Shown here: in pieces, positions 9,392 through 19,771 of the stretch
How the letters are laid out: every line of letters starts with the position of its first letter
Position numbering within the stretch: the first letter of the stretch is position 1
Made by a program: the position numbers and the translations under genes
The notes under the pieces: generated by a model
Seen by the model: only the letters and a program-made list of their open reading frames with translations
Databases searched by the model: none
Told to the model about the DNA's origin: nothing
From: JAJPKK01 sp963800215
GTDB taxonomy: Bacteria; Pseudomonadota; Alphaproteobacteria; Rhizobiales; Xanthobacteraceae
NCBI GenBank assembly: GCA_963800215.1
Contig: CAWCZY010000010.1
Coordinates: 248,001-312,000 of the forward strand
Reading direction: 5' to 3'
DNA length: 64,000 nucleotides

Positions 9392-10777
9392 ATGTCGGAC
9401 CTCAGCATCGAGCAACAACATCATTCCATGCGCAGCGTGCGGCTCGACACGCTGGTGCGTCTGCGCTGGCTGGCGGTGCTGGGACAGTCGGCGGCGGTGC
9501 TGGTGGTCCATGACGGATTCGATTTCGAGGTGCCGTTCTGGGCCTGTCTCGCCGTCATCGCGGCCTACGGCGCCGTGAACGTGGTGCTGCGGCTGCGGTT
9601 CCGATGGAACCAGCGCCTGGAGCCCCAGCATGCGGCGTGGCTGCTCGCGCTCGACATCATCGAGCTCGCGGTGCTGCTGTTCCTGACCGGCGGCCTGCAA
9701 AACCCGTTTTCGTTCCTGTTCGCCGGTCCGGTGCTGATTTCGGCGGCGGCGCTGCCGGCGCGCATGACGCTGGTGCTCGCCGGCCTCGCCATCGCCTGCG
9801 CCACCATTCTCGTGTTCATCCACTACCCCCTGCCGTGGCCGGAGGAAGAGCAGCTCGAGCTGCCGCCGCTCTACATGATCGGAGTCTGGCTCTCGCTGCT
9901 GTTGGCGATCGGCTATATCAGCATCTATGCGTGGCAGATCATCGAGGAATCCCGGCAGCTGTCCGATGCCCTCGTCGCCACCGAGCTGGTGCTGACCCGC
10001 GAGCACTATCTATCCCAGCTCGACGGCCTCGCCGCCGCCGCCGCCCATGAGCTCGGCACGCCGCTCTCGACCATCCTCGTGGTCGCGCGCGAACTGGAGC
10101 GCGAGATCGAGCCCGGCTCCCGCCATGCCGAGGACATCCGCCTGTTACGCGAGCAGGCCCAGCGCTGCCGGGTCATCCTCGGCAAGCTCACCGAACTGCC
10201 CGCGCCGGGGGAGCCGTTCGAACGGATGAAGCTCTCGGCCCTGATCGAGGAGGTCATCGCGCCGCTTCGCGACATGGGCGTGGGGATCGAGGTCGGAATC
10301 CCCAAGGACGACCCGGCCGAACCGGTCGGGGCGCGCAATCCCGCCATCCTCTATGGTCTCGGCAATATCCTGGAAAACGCCGTCGACTTCGCCCGCAACC
10401 AGGTCCAGGTCGCGGCCTCGTGGGACGCCGACAAGGTAAGCCTCGTCGTGGCGGACGACGGTTCGGGCTTCCCGCCGGAAATCATCGACCGCATGGGGGA
10501 GCCCTATGTCACCAGCGAGCAGGGCCGGCGGATGCGCGGCCGGGAGATGCCGGGCCTCGGCCTCGGCTTCTTCATCGCCAAGACCTTGCTGGAGCGCTCC
10601 GGCGCCAGAATTTCGTTGGAAAACCGGGCCTTCCCGCAGCGCGGCGCGATCGTGAGGATACACTGGAAGCGGGAGGAATTCGAACGCCCGCGCATCTGGC
10701 AGAAGCATATCGATGTTGCAGAGCAAGATGTTACGGTTGAGAAAGTTGCGGCGCCGCCTCTTGCCGAAGACCGCTAA
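9392..10777 (+). CDS. regS: Redox-sensing histidine kinase, RegB/RegS/RoxS type
   Basis: A 461-residue sensor kinase. Six membrane helices occupy residues 20-185 and contain GGLQNPF (100-106), the ubiquinone-sensing loop diagnostic of RegB/PrrB. The dimerisation box is AAAAHELGTPLSTI with phospho-His 219, and a Cys at 259 (QRCRVIL) matches the conserved redox cysteine of RegB. The ATP domain has NILENAVDFA, DDGSGF and GLGLGFF. The kinase responds to the quinone pool and thiol state and phosphorylates RegA/RegR to control respiration, CO2 and nitrogen fixation genes. The response regulator follows directly. The C-terminus beyond residue 435 is a charged tail. Confidence 0.93.
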   Translation: MSDLSIEQQHHSMRSVRLDTLVRLRWLAVLGQSAAVLVVHDGFDFEVPFWACLAVIAAYGAVNVVLRLRFRWNQRLEPQHAAWLLALDIIELAVLLFLTGGLQNPFSFLFAGPVLISAAALPARMTLVLAGLAIACATILVFIHYPLPWPEEEQLELPPLYMIGVWLSLLLAIGYISIYAWQIIEESRQLSDALVATELVLTREHYLSQLDGLAAAAAHELGTPLSTILVVARELEREIEPGSRHAEDIRLLREQAQRCRVILGKLTELPAPGEPFERMKLSALIEEVIAPLRDMGVGIEVGIPKDDPAEPVGARNPAILYGLGNILENAVDFARNQVQVAASWDADKVSLVVADDGSGFPPEIIDRMGEPYVTSEQGRRMRGREMPGLGLGFFIAKTLLERSGARISLENRAFPQRGAIVRIHWKREEFERPRIWQKHIDVAEQDVTVEKVAAPPLAEDR

Positions 10778-10860
10778 TTGCTTACGTATCAAGCTGATGG
10801 GAGCGACGGTGTGTCTTCAGGTCGATCATCGGTCGATCATTGAACGAGGAATGGTCAATC

Positions 10861-11415
10861 ATGTCCGAAGCATTAGCCTCCGCAATTCCCGGTGACCGTT
10901 CTCTGCTCATTGTCGAGGACGACCGATCGTTCCTGCAGCGCTTGGCACGCGCCATGGAAGGACGCGGATTCAACGTCACCACCGCCGAATCGGTTGCCGA
11001 CGGACTAGACCAGGTGGAGAAGGCGGCGCCGGCCTACGCCGTCGTCGACATGCGCCTGGGCGACGGCAGCGGGCTCGATGTCATCTCCGCGCTCAAGCGG
11101 CGCCGGCCCGACGCCCGCGGCATCGTGCTGACCGGCTACGGCAACATCGCCACCGCCGTCACCGCGGTGAAGCTCGGCGCCGTCGACTATATGTCCAAGC
11201 CCGCCGATGCCGATGACGTCGCCGCCGCTTTGCTGGCCCTCGACGGCACCAAGGCGGAGCCGCCCGCCAATCCGATGTCGGCCGACCGCGTGCGGTGGGA
11301 GCACATCCAGCGCATCTACGAGTTGTGCGGCCGCAACGTGTCGGAAACGGCACGGCGCCTCAACATGCATCGCCGCACGCTGCAGCGCATCCTGGCGAAG
11401 CGCGCCCCCAAGTAA
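10861..11415 (+). CDS. regR: Response regulator, RegA/RegR/ActR type
   Basis: A 184-residue two-domain regulator. The receiver domain has the acidic pocket VEDD, phospho-acceptor Asp 63 in VVDMRLGDG, and the conserved Lys in MSKPAD. A short proline-containing linker leads to a Fis-like helix-turn-helix, RNVSETARRLNMHRRTLQRI, almost invariant in the RegA family. The ATG at 10861 is chosen over a TTG at 10840 because family members begin at this point. It is the cognate partner of the kinase ending 83 bases upstream; the two form a redox control operon. Confidence 0.94.
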   Translation: MSEALASAIPGDRSLLIVEDDRSFLQRLARAMEGRGFNVTTAESVADGLDQVEKAAPAYAVVDMRLGDGSGLDVISALKRRRPDARGIVLTGYGNIATAVTAVKLGAVDYMSKPADADDVAAALLALDGTKAEPPANPMSADRVRWEHIQRIYELCGRNVSETARRLNMHRRTLQRILAKRAPK

Positions 11416-11480
11416 CTGCCCTTGCCGATCGCATGAAAATGTAGCCAGGTCGAGCCCAGCGGAATCCGGCTACGTACCGC

Positions 11481-13445
11481 TCACCCCGCCTCCTTGCTGC
11501 GCTCGACGATCCGCAGCACGTCGCCCATCACCTGGTTGAGCTCGAAATCCTTCGGCGTATAGACGGCGGCGACGCCGGATTCCTTGAGTTCGGCGGCGTC
11601 GTCGGGCGGGATGATGCCGCCGACCACGACCGGCACGCCGTCGAGGCCGGCCTCGCGCAGGCGCGCCACCACGTCCTTGACCAGCCCCATGTGCGAGCCC
11701 GACAGGATCGACAGCCCCACCACATGCACGTCCTTCGCGCGAGCGGCGTCGACGATTTCCGCCGGCGTGAGGCGGATGCCGTCATAGACGACGTCCATGC
11801 CGGCGTCGCGCGCCCGCACCGCGACCTGCTCGGCGCCGTTGGAGTGGCCGTCGAGGCCGGGCTTGCCGACCAGGATCTTCGGCCGCCGCCCGAGCTTCTT
11901 GGTCATGCGGTCGACCTCGGCGCGCAGATCGTCGATGCCCTGGCAGTCGTTGCGCGCGGCGTGGGACACCCCGGTCGGCGCGCGGTATTCGCCGAAGCCC
12001 TGGCGCAGCACCTCGCCCCATTCGCCGGTGGTGACGCCGGCCTTGGCGCAGGCGATCGAGGCCGGCATGATGTTGCGGTTCGACTGCGCCGCGCGCCGCA
12101 ATTCCGCGAGCGCGGCATCCACCGCCTTGGCGTCGCGGGCGGCGCGCCACTCGCGAAGCTTGGCGATCTGCTCGGCCTCGACCTCCGGGGACACCGTCAG
12201 GATCGAGCCTTCGCCGGCGGCGAGCGGAGACGGCTCGGTCTCGGTGAAGCGGTTGACGCCGACCACGATCTGCTCGCCGCGCTCGATCGCCTCGACCCGG
12301 CGGGCATTGCTCTCGACCAGCTGGGACTTCATGTAGCTGTTCTCGACCGCGGCGACGGCGCCGCCCATGCCGAGGATGGCATCGAGTTCCTGGCGCGCCT
12401 CGTGCTTGAGCGCAGCCACTTTCTTTGCAATCTCGGTCGAGCCGGCGAAGATGTCGCCGTATTCCAGCAGGTCGGTCTCGAAGGCGAGGATCTGCTGCAT
12501 GCGGAGCGACCATTGCTGGTCCCACGGCCGCGGCAGCCCGAGCGCCTCGTTCCAGGCCGGAAGCTGCACCGCGCGGGCGCGGGTGTCTTTGGCGAGCGTC
12601 ACCGCCAGCATCTCGATGAGGATGCGGTAAACGTTGTTCTCCGGCTGCTGCTCGGTGAGGCCGAGCGAGTTCACCTGCACGCCGTAGCGGAACCGGCGTT
12701 GCTTGGGGTCGGTAACCCCGTAGCGGTTGGCGGTGATATCCTCCCACATCTCGGAGAGGGCGCGCAGCTTGCACATCTCGGTGATGAAGCGCAGCCCCGC
12801 ATTGACGAAGAACGAGATGCGGCCGACCACCTCGCCGAACTTTTTCTCGTCGACGTCGCCTGCTTCCTTCACCGCGTCGAGCACGGCGATCGCGGTGGCG
12901 AGCGCATAGGCGAGTTCCTGCACCGGCGTCGCGCCGGCCTCCTGCAGGTGATAGGAGCACACGTTCATCGGATTCCAGTGCGGCAGCTCCCTGGTCGTGA
13001 ACAGGATGAGATCCTTGGTCAGCCGCATCGAAGGCCCCGGCGGAAACACGTAGGTGCCGCGAGAGAGATATTCCTTGATGATGTCGTTCTGGGTGGTGCC
13101 CTGCAGGTCCTTGCGCGGCGCGCCCTGCTCGTCCGCCACCGCGATGTAGAGCGCCATCAGCCAGGCGGCGGTGGCGTTGATGGTCATCGAGGTGTTCATG
13201 GCGGCGAGCGGGATCTGGTCGAACAGCGCCCGCATGTCACCGAGATGGCCGATCGAGACGCCGACCTTGCCCACTTCGCCCGAGGCGAGGGGATGATCGG
13301 CGTCGTAGCCGGTCTGGGTCGGGAGGTCGAAGGCGACCGAAAGACCGGTCTGGCCTTTCGCCAGATTTTTCCGGTACAACTCGTTGGAGTCTTTCGCCGT
13401 CGAATGCCCGGCATAGGTGCGGATGATCCAGGGCTTGTCGCGCAT
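11481..13445 (-). CDS. ecm: Ethylmalonyl-CoA mutase
   Basis: A 654-residue adenosylcobalamin-dependent mutase converting (2R)-ethylmalonyl-CoA to methylsuccinyl-CoA in the EMC pathway. The start RTYAGHSTAKDSNELYR and FDLPTQTGYDADHPLA match ethylmalonyl-CoA mutases more closely than methylmalonyl-CoA mutases, which carry a longer N-terminus. The C-terminal cobalamin domain has the base-off motif LDGHSNG around residue 530, then GLSILSGSH. A single polypeptide holds both domains, as usual for Ecm. The other pathway genes, ccr and mcd, lie within 10 kb, and the adenosyltransferase that makes its cofactor is at 25313. An assignment as generic methylmalonyl-CoA mutase is the alternative. Confidence 0.93.
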   Translation of the reverse strand: MRDKPWIIRTYAGHSTAKDSNELYRKNLAKGQTGLSVAFDLPTQTGYDADHPLASGEVGKVGVSIGHLGDMRALFDQIPLAAMNTSMTINATAAWLMALYIAVADEQGAPRKDLQGTTQNDIIKEYLSRGTYVFPPGPSMRLTKDLILFTTRELPHWNPMNVCSYHLQEAGATPVQELAYALATAIAVLDAVKEAGDVDEKKFGEVVGRISFFVNAGLRFITEMCKLRALSEMWEDITANRYGVTDPKQRRFRYGVQVNSLGLTEQQPENNVYRILIEMLAVTLAKDTRARAVQLPAWNEALGLPRPWDQQWSLRMQQILAFETDLLEYGDIFAGSTEIAKKVAALKHEARQELDAILGMGGAVAAVENSYMKSQLVESNARRVEAIERGEQIVVGVNRFTETEPSPLAAGEGSILTVSPEVEAEQIAKLREWRAARDAKAVDAALAELRRAAQSNRNIMPASIACAKAGVTTGEWGEVLRQGFGEYRAPTGVSHAARNDCQGIDDLRAEVDRMTKKLGRRPKILVGKPGLDGHSNGAEQVAVRARDAGMDVVYDGIRLTPAEIVDAARAKDVHVVGLSILSGSHMGLVKDVVARLREAGLDGVPVVVGGIIPPDDAAELKESGVAAVYTPKDFELNQVMGDVLRIVERSKEAG

Positions 13446-13492
13446 ACCTCTCCGTTCCGTTTCTCCGGCCGCTAGAACGCTATCGTTTCAAG

Positions 13493-13738
13493 TCATACCC
13501 GTCTGATCAATCCGATGATCACGAGAACGATCACGGCGCCGATCGCGGCGCTGAAAATCTCGCCGATCAGTCCGGCCGGCAGCCCGATGCCCAGGCGCGG
13601 AAACAGATATCCCGCGACCAGGGCGCCGACGATGCCGACCACGATGTTGCCGATCAGACCGAAGCCAAAACCTCTGACGATCAGCCCGGCGAGCCAGCCG
13701 GCGATCGCGCCGACCACGAGAAATACCAGCAATTCCAT
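13493..13738 (-). CDS. GlsB/YeaQ/YmgE family small membrane protein
   Basis: An 81-residue, Gly-rich protein with three hydrophobic segments: an N-terminal FLVVGAIAGWLAGLIVRG, a central GNIVVGIVGALVAGYLF, and a C-terminal IGAVIVLVIIGLIRRV. This is the transglycosylase-associated (PF04226) family, often induced by general stress. Its stop lies 47 bases upstream of the ecm start on the same strand. A GGAGG lies just upstream of the ATG. Biochemical role unknown. Confidence 0.88.
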   Translation of the reverse strand: MELLVFLVVGAIAGWLAGLIVRGFGFGLIGNIVVGIVGALVAGYLFPRLGIGLPAGLIGEIFSAAIGAVIVLVIIGLIRRV

Positions 13739-14141
13739 AGGTCAAGTCCTCCCCGGGGCGGACCGGGCGCTGCTGCCCCGCCGCTTATGTTGCGCTGCAG
13801 CGACGAAACGATAAGGTATTTTGGTGCGAATGTCAGCTACGCCGTAGCGGTTTTGCGCATCGCAGCATGGTCTGAGCCACCTGGGCGACACTGGCGGCGA
13901 TGCAGCCGCCTCGAACACGACATGTCTTCAACACCGGCATGCGAAACACTGTGGCACCGTCCTGCTAATGCCGAGCTGCTGCAAATTCGCAAGCAGCTTC
14001 GCGCACAGTCTGACAGGTCCGTCAACCGCCAGTGGCGAGCGTAGTACCCGGAATCAAAGCTGATGATACGGCGACCCTCGAAGAACCAGGTGTTGCAGCA
14101 ACTAAATCGCAACTCATGTTCCAAGAAAAGTGGGTACGAGG
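13739..14141. other. Non-coding gap between small membrane protein and glycosyltransferase island
   Basis: About 400 bases. I see no convincing gene; open frames here lack ribosome binding sites and family resemblance. A CGCTGCAGCG palindrome is at about 13794-13803, near where a promoter for the GlsB-type gene would sit. The right end marks the boundary of a lower-GC block. Confidence 0.5.
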
Positions 14142-15656
14142 TCAGCGGCGGTGCCAGATCTGGACATCGTCGATCTGCTTGACGAACTCATAAGCATTGA
14201 GCTCAGAAGCAAGCTGCGGGTCGGCGCGCGCCCAAGCGCCCCAATCGAATGGGTCCTCGGGCTTAGCCTCTATCAGAAGAATCTGTGGCGGGTTTGAACG
14301 AATGTCGTCGCGCAGCATGGAGCGATCCAAGTTTTCGTAACGCTCCATGGCGGCGGCAACTTCCGGCTCCGTGCCCGGCTGCGACCGCAATCGATGCGCG
14401 CTACTGGCCATCCAGCAAGTCACCGCTCTCTGCGTCCAATTGCCGTGGACCAGACGCGTGATCGGAAATCCGACCGACATGTCGCCACCGATCATTCCAA
14501 TTCCGGGCCTCGGCGCAATTTTGTCGATCGTCTCTACGATCGCGATCGTGTCACGGGGATATTGCACGCTGAACCAAACCATACCAGCGTAGAAGATCCC
14601 CAGAGTGAATAGAACATTCAACGCGCGCTCGCGTCCGGCACCGGACGCGAAGCCTTCAGTGTCGCGGCCTAGTTAAATCACCAATGTGAGCAAGGCAAAA
14701 CTGATGGCGGGATAGCTGTGATAGGGCCACCCCTTCCCTTGTAGGAGGAAACACAAATAGCTCACGCCGGACATCGTCAGCAGGACACCCGTGAGGGCGT
14801 CACATCGGCGGAGCGCTCTTGTTGCCGCCGTCATCGCTATGGTGGACGCCCACAAGATGCTGGCAGGCGCAAAAAGCATCGTCGCAAGGTCCAGCCGATT
14901 GGGTACATAGACCTTTGCCACTAACGGCAGAGTTTGTACGAAGAACTCGCGGAACTCCGTCCAGAGGATCGTCGCATAAAGCACCAGCAATAAGGCCGCC
15001 GCGCAATTCTCCAGCGTGAAAAGCATTCGAAATGAGCGGGTGCGCCAAGCGAGGATGCCCGACAGGACGACAACGTTCAAAATAAAATGCGGCTTGATCA
15101 TTACGCATAGGCCACAAGCGATGCCAGCCGCCACCAGTAGCTGCCGATCGGGCGTGCGTCCTCCCAGCCGGGTGGCGAGGGCGACGGCCCAGGGTAAAAT
15201 GAGCAACACACAGAGGTGCTCTCGTTCGCTGAAGGCATACGTCGGCAAGACGAGAAGGATCGCGACAACGCCCGTGGTTACGACGGGCGTTTTGCGCAGA
15301 GCCACGTATCTTGGATCGAGAAGAAGCGAAACCAATCCGAGTGAAACGGCTGCGAGGAGAAATACCAGCAGGTTGCAGGCCGCTTCAGGCGTGATGCCGA
15401 CAATCCGAGCAAGCCACACGGCCGGAATGTAGGCAAAGATCGCACCGGGCGGATTGACTTCGATGAAATCGCGGCGGCCGTCGACGAGCTTTTCGGCCAC
15501 CGTCAAGAGCCAGGAAACGTCCGCATTCTCCAGGGTGTTAAGACGCAACACCATTGCGGCAAGTACGACCGCGGCGGGAAGAAGCCAAGTCATCGACGCC
15601 GCGGCTTTGGCCGAAAAGCTCCTCTTAGCCGGAGACGCGATTTCGATGTGGTTCAT
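14142..15656 (-). pseudogene. ArnT/GT39-like integral membrane glycosyltransferase, split by an in-frame stop
   Basis: One continuous reading frame from ATG 15656 to 14142 interrupted only by a TAA at 14673-14675; the codons on both sides remain in phase and read as one protein (about 504 codons plus the internal stop). The N-terminal two thirds has nine or ten hydrophobic segments and an early RLNTLENADVSWLL with acidic residues typical of polyprenyl-phosphate-sugar transferases. The distal part, from LFTLGIFYAG on, is a soluble domain ending in QIWHRR. It is the last gene of a three-gene block with a GT2 polyprenyl-phosphate glycosyltransferase and a methyltransferase. Unlike the frame-broken genes elsewhere here, the lesion is a stop codon, not an indel. 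Truncated protein may be inactive. Confidence 0.7.
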
Positions 15657-15755
15657 GCGCCCAAGCCTCAATCTGAAGAAATGTCTTTCTGCCAAAGCAC
15701 AACCTAGCGATGCAGCGCCGTGCGGGTCGCCGCGAGAGCGACAACGAACACCGCG

Positions 15756-16440
15756 TCACGCCTTCGCGCTGACGAGATATTGGGCGCCCAGGGGCAAACG
15801 TCGGAGAAGCCTTTCAACAGGTACCGCGAGATCTGCGACGAGTGGGCAGCGTCAAGAAGAATTCCGTGTTTATATCGGATGCGCCGGCGCCTTTGAGTAA
15901 GGCCGTAGTCTTGGTGGCGCGTAGCAGGACGGCATCCGCATCGAAGCTGCATCGACTTACGGCCAACCGGGTCAATGGATTGAGCGGATTGTGTTCGATG
16001 ATACAGATCAAACCGTCTCGACGGGTGACCCGGTGCATTTCCGCCATGAATGCCGGCCAGAGTTTGGGCGAAACATGATGCAAAACGCACACGGTCAATG
16101 TTACGTCAAACGTCCCAGCATCGAAAGGAAGCGATTGATCTACTACGGAATATTCTACGCTTGGGTTTAGGCGCTTCGCCTGCTCGATGCTGACAAACGA
16201 CGTATCCACCGCCACGACCCTGTCGAACAGCGGCGCAAGACGGGAGTGCAGCAGGCCGACGCCACACCCGATATCGAGCGCAACAGAAGGCTTCCTGGCG
16301 CCAAAATGGTTTCTCAAGGTGCGCGCGAGGAGTTCAGCCTTCGCCTCAAGGAAAAAATCGTGGCGCAGTCCGGAAAAATTAATTGAGGATTGCACCTCTT
16401 TGGAATAGCGCGGCGCACAATTATCGAAGATCGCTGTCAT
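15756..16440 (-). CDS. Class I SAM-dependent methyltransferase (one net +1 frame break near its end)
   Basis: About 227 residues if one extra base around 15815-15830 is discounted. The SAM site is ALDIGCGVGLL, followed by VVAVDTS and a mid-domain LTVCVLHHV. In the uncorrected frame the protein ends early at 15814. Removing one base gives VERLLRRLPLGAQYLVSAKA before a stop at 15756, which is the C-terminal pattern normal for this family. The start codon overlaps the stop of the GT2 gene (ATGA), so the two are translationally coupled. It probably methylates a sugar or lipid in the pathway run by the flanking glycosyltransferases; the substrate is unknown. Confidence 0.75.
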
Positions 16441-17486
16441 GTGGAGTGCCGCGCCTTGAGCAGAACCGGGGCTCGCTGTTCCTTCGCAGGAAGTACTGAC
16501 CTTCCGTCAGCGGCATCGGTTCCAGGCTGTTCCGGCGAGTTGAACCCGATGAGCTCGGCGACAACGTAAAGGGGCCGGCGTTTCACCTCGGCGTAAATCC
16601 GCGCTACATAAAGGCCGACAATACCCGTCAGCAACATGTTCATGCCGCAGAGCAGCGTGACAACGACGATGGTAGACGCCCAACCCGCAACGAGATGAGT
16701 TCCGGCAGCCCAGGCGGCGATGACATAAAGGCCGTAGGCCAAGCCGAGGCTCGAGACCATCACTCCCATCCAGATGGCGAGCCACAGCGGTGCGTCGGAA
16801 AACCCGATAAGGCCGGCGACCGCAAGCCGCACCATCTTCCAGAGCGGATACTTAGTCTCACCCGCGGCACGGGATGGCCGCTCGAATTCAACAAAGGTCT
16901 GCCGGAAACCTAGCCACGCGAACATGCCGCGCACAAAGCGATCCTGCTCCGGCATAGCGCGGAACGCGTCGAGCGCCACCCGGTCGACCAAGCGAAAATC
17001 ACCAACCTCAGTGGGGATCGCGACCGAGGAGAAGCGCGCCAGCAAACCGTAGAAAAGGTTTGCGGTTATTCGCTTAAAGGCCGTCTCGCCGTCACGGCGG
17101 CTGCGCTTCGCATAAACGATTTGGAACCCGTCGCGCCAGCGCGCGATCATCTCTTCCACGAGTTCAGGCGGATCCTGAAGATCGGCATCCATCACGACCA
17201 CTGCCTGCCCCCGCGCAGCATCGAGGCCGGCCGAAATAGCGATCTGATGTCCGAAATTGCGCGACAAGCGGATCAAACGATACCGGGGATCGCTCCGACA
17301 TTTGGCAGCGAGCACTATCGGCCCGGTGTCTTTGCTGCCGTCGTCGACGATGATCACTTCGGCAGTGTCGTCAAGGCGGTCGAGAAGTGCGTCCAACTTG
17401 TGCAAAAGCAGGGGGACGACGGCCTCTTCGTTATAGATCGGTACGACAATGCTGTAAGCTATCGCGCTAGCCTGTGGGTCGCTCAT
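16437..17486 (-). CDS. Polyprenyl-phosphate glycosyltransferase, GT2 (GtrB/DPM1-like)
   Basis: A 349-residue GT-A fold transferase. Motifs are VPIYNEE at the N-terminus, VDDGSKD, SRNFGHQIAISAGLDAA and the metal-binding DADLQDPPE. Two C-terminal membrane helices (about 235-300) anchor it. This family moves a sugar from a nucleotide donor to undecaprenyl phosphate for later use by membrane transferases, which fits the GT39-like gene in the same operon. It is the first gene of the block and is divergent from ccr. The block is visibly lower in GC than its neighbours, suggesting acquisition by transfer. Confidence 0.9.
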   Translation of the reverse strand: MSDPQASAIAYSIVVPIYNEEAVVPLLLHKLDALLDRLDDTAEVIIVDDGSKDTGPIVLAAKCRSDPRYRLIRLSRNFGHQIAISAGLDAARGQAVVVMDADLQDPPELVEEMIARWRDGFQIVYAKRSRRDGETAFKRITANLFYGLLARFSSVAIPTEVGDFRLVDRVALDAFRAMPEQDRFVRGMFAWLGFRQTFVEFERPSRAAGETKYPLWKMVRLAVAGLIGFSDAPLWLAIWMGVMVSSLGLAYGLYVIAAWAAGTHLVAGWASTIVVVTLLCGMNMLLTGIVGLYVARIYAEVKRRPLYVVAELIGFNSPEQPGTDAADGRSVLPAKEQRAPVLLKARHST

Positions 17487-17649
17487 CTCATTGCTTCACT
17501 GTAGATTGATGCCAATGCCGCCGGCACAGTACAGGCAAGCCGTTAACGAGACGTGGGCGGCCACGGTGACATCCCGAGCCGGTGCGCCGGCAGTCACGCG
17601 CGCATTGCCGCGCCGCCGTTTCGGAACCTTTAAGGCGTCCGTGCTTTAT

Positions 17650-17658
17650 TGCAGTGCA
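17650..17658 (+). promoter_or_regulatory. TGCA-n-TGCA motif upstream of ccr (possible PhaR site)
   Basis: TTGCAGTGCAGCA contains TGCA-G-TGCA. A similar TTGCATTGCAC is upstream of mcd and CTGCAATGCGG upstream of etfB. It lies about 175 bases before the ccr start. Regulator identity is inferred. Confidence 0.4.
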
Positions 17659-17778
17659 GCATAAACTGAGGCATAATGCTTGCTTGGAAGTGACCGCCCA
17701 TGGTGCGACCCAAAAAGTTGGTTTCAATTTGTTTGGATAGGTCGCCCAATTCTTCAATAAGTTGGTGGGCTGGCCTGT

Positions 17779-17805
17779 CCCAACATTTGGGATCCAAGTG
17801 TTGGG
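17779..17805 (+). promoter_or_regulatory. 27-base dyad immediately upstream of ccr
   Basis: Arms CCCAACA-T-TTGG and CCAA-G-TGTTGGG flank GAT; as RNA it makes a 12-pair stem with one U-G wobble and a three-base loop. It ends 28 bases before the ccr ATG. It lacks a U tract, so it is more likely an operator or an mRNA 5' stem than a terminator. Confidence 0.6.
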
Positions 17806-17833
17806 GTCAGACCACCAGGCCCGGAGGTTGTGC

Positions 17834-19114
<1,281 letters not shown>

Positions 19115-19191
19115 GAGGCATGGGGCGAGTTGCCATGGCGGCTCGGGGCGACGGCTAGAGCCCGGTCCCGCGCAGCCCACGCGCCAGCCAG

Positions 19192-19764
19192 CTACGGGAT
19201 CAGCCCGCGGATCAATGTGGCCAGCGGCTTTTCGCTCCCACCAAAGCTGGTGATGGTCGCTTCGAGCATCGCCTTGGGATCGATTCGCTCCAGCGCGAAC
19301 GGATGTCCGGCCTGTTCGGCGAGCGACGTCATAAACGACAGCTGCGTCCGGCCGTTGCCTTCGCGGAACGGATGTATGGCGTTCAACTCCGCAAGAAAGC
19401 GTGCCGCCTTGTCGGCGAAGGCATCCGCGTCCAATCCGGAGAGATTTTGTTGCTTCGCCAGATCGGCAAAGAGCCGCCCCATTTCGCGGTCGAGATTCTC
19501 GGGGTAGCAGAAGGAACTTCCGCCCTTCCAAATCCGCACCGTCCGCAATGCCCCGGCCCAGGTGTACACGTCCCGGAACAGGTGCCGGTGAATGGCGCGC
19601 AGGTGACGGCTGTCGAATTTTCCGGATGGCAAGGGCTCGGCGAAGCGTTGCGCGGTCGCTTCTCCCTCAAAGAAATCCAAGTCTGATTGGGTGCGCAGGT
19701 TCGCCCGGTTCTTGAGAACTATCGTCCCCGGATAGCAATACGAGTCCGAAACCGCGTCGTACAC
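19192..19764 (-). CDS. Fic/DOC family AMP-transferase (putative toxin)
   Basis: A 190-residue Fic protein with the complete active-site motif HPFREGNGRT (131-140), including catalytic His 131, the anion-binding residues and the terminal Arg. The flap strand region is GGSSFCYPENL. It lacks an N- or C-terminal inhibitory helix of its own, consistent with class I Fic proteins whose inhibitor is a separate antitoxin. The start is a GTG at 19764, seven bases after the stop of the small gene upstream, so the pair forms an antitoxin-first operon. Expected activity is AMPylation of a host protein such as a topoisomerase; the target is not known here. Confidence 0.9.
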   Translation of the reverse strand: MYDAVSDSYCYPGTIVLKNRANLRTQSDLDFFEGEATAQRFAEPLPSGKFDSRHLRAIHRHLFRDVYTWAGALRTVRIWKGGSSFCYPENLDREMGRLFADLAKQQNLSGLDADAFADKAARFLAELNAIHPFREGNGRTQLSFMTSLAEQAGHPFALERIDPKAMLEATITSFGGSEKPLATLIRGLIP

Positions 19765-19771
19765 CCGCGCG

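Larger units (their letters stand above)
17487..17833. other. Divergent regulatory region between GT2 and ccr
   Basis: About 350 bases without a gene. It holds a TGCA-G-TGCA motif at 17650-17658 and a strong dyad at 17779-17805 just before ccr, both listed separately. The stretch 17690-17770 is AT-rich and likely contains promoters for both directions. No coding frame here is convincing. Confidence 0.6.

Noticed and set aside
13837..14124. A 95-codon minus-strand frame rich in Cys, Arg and Ser
   Set aside because: No ribosome site, composition unlike a folded protein, and no family resemblance.
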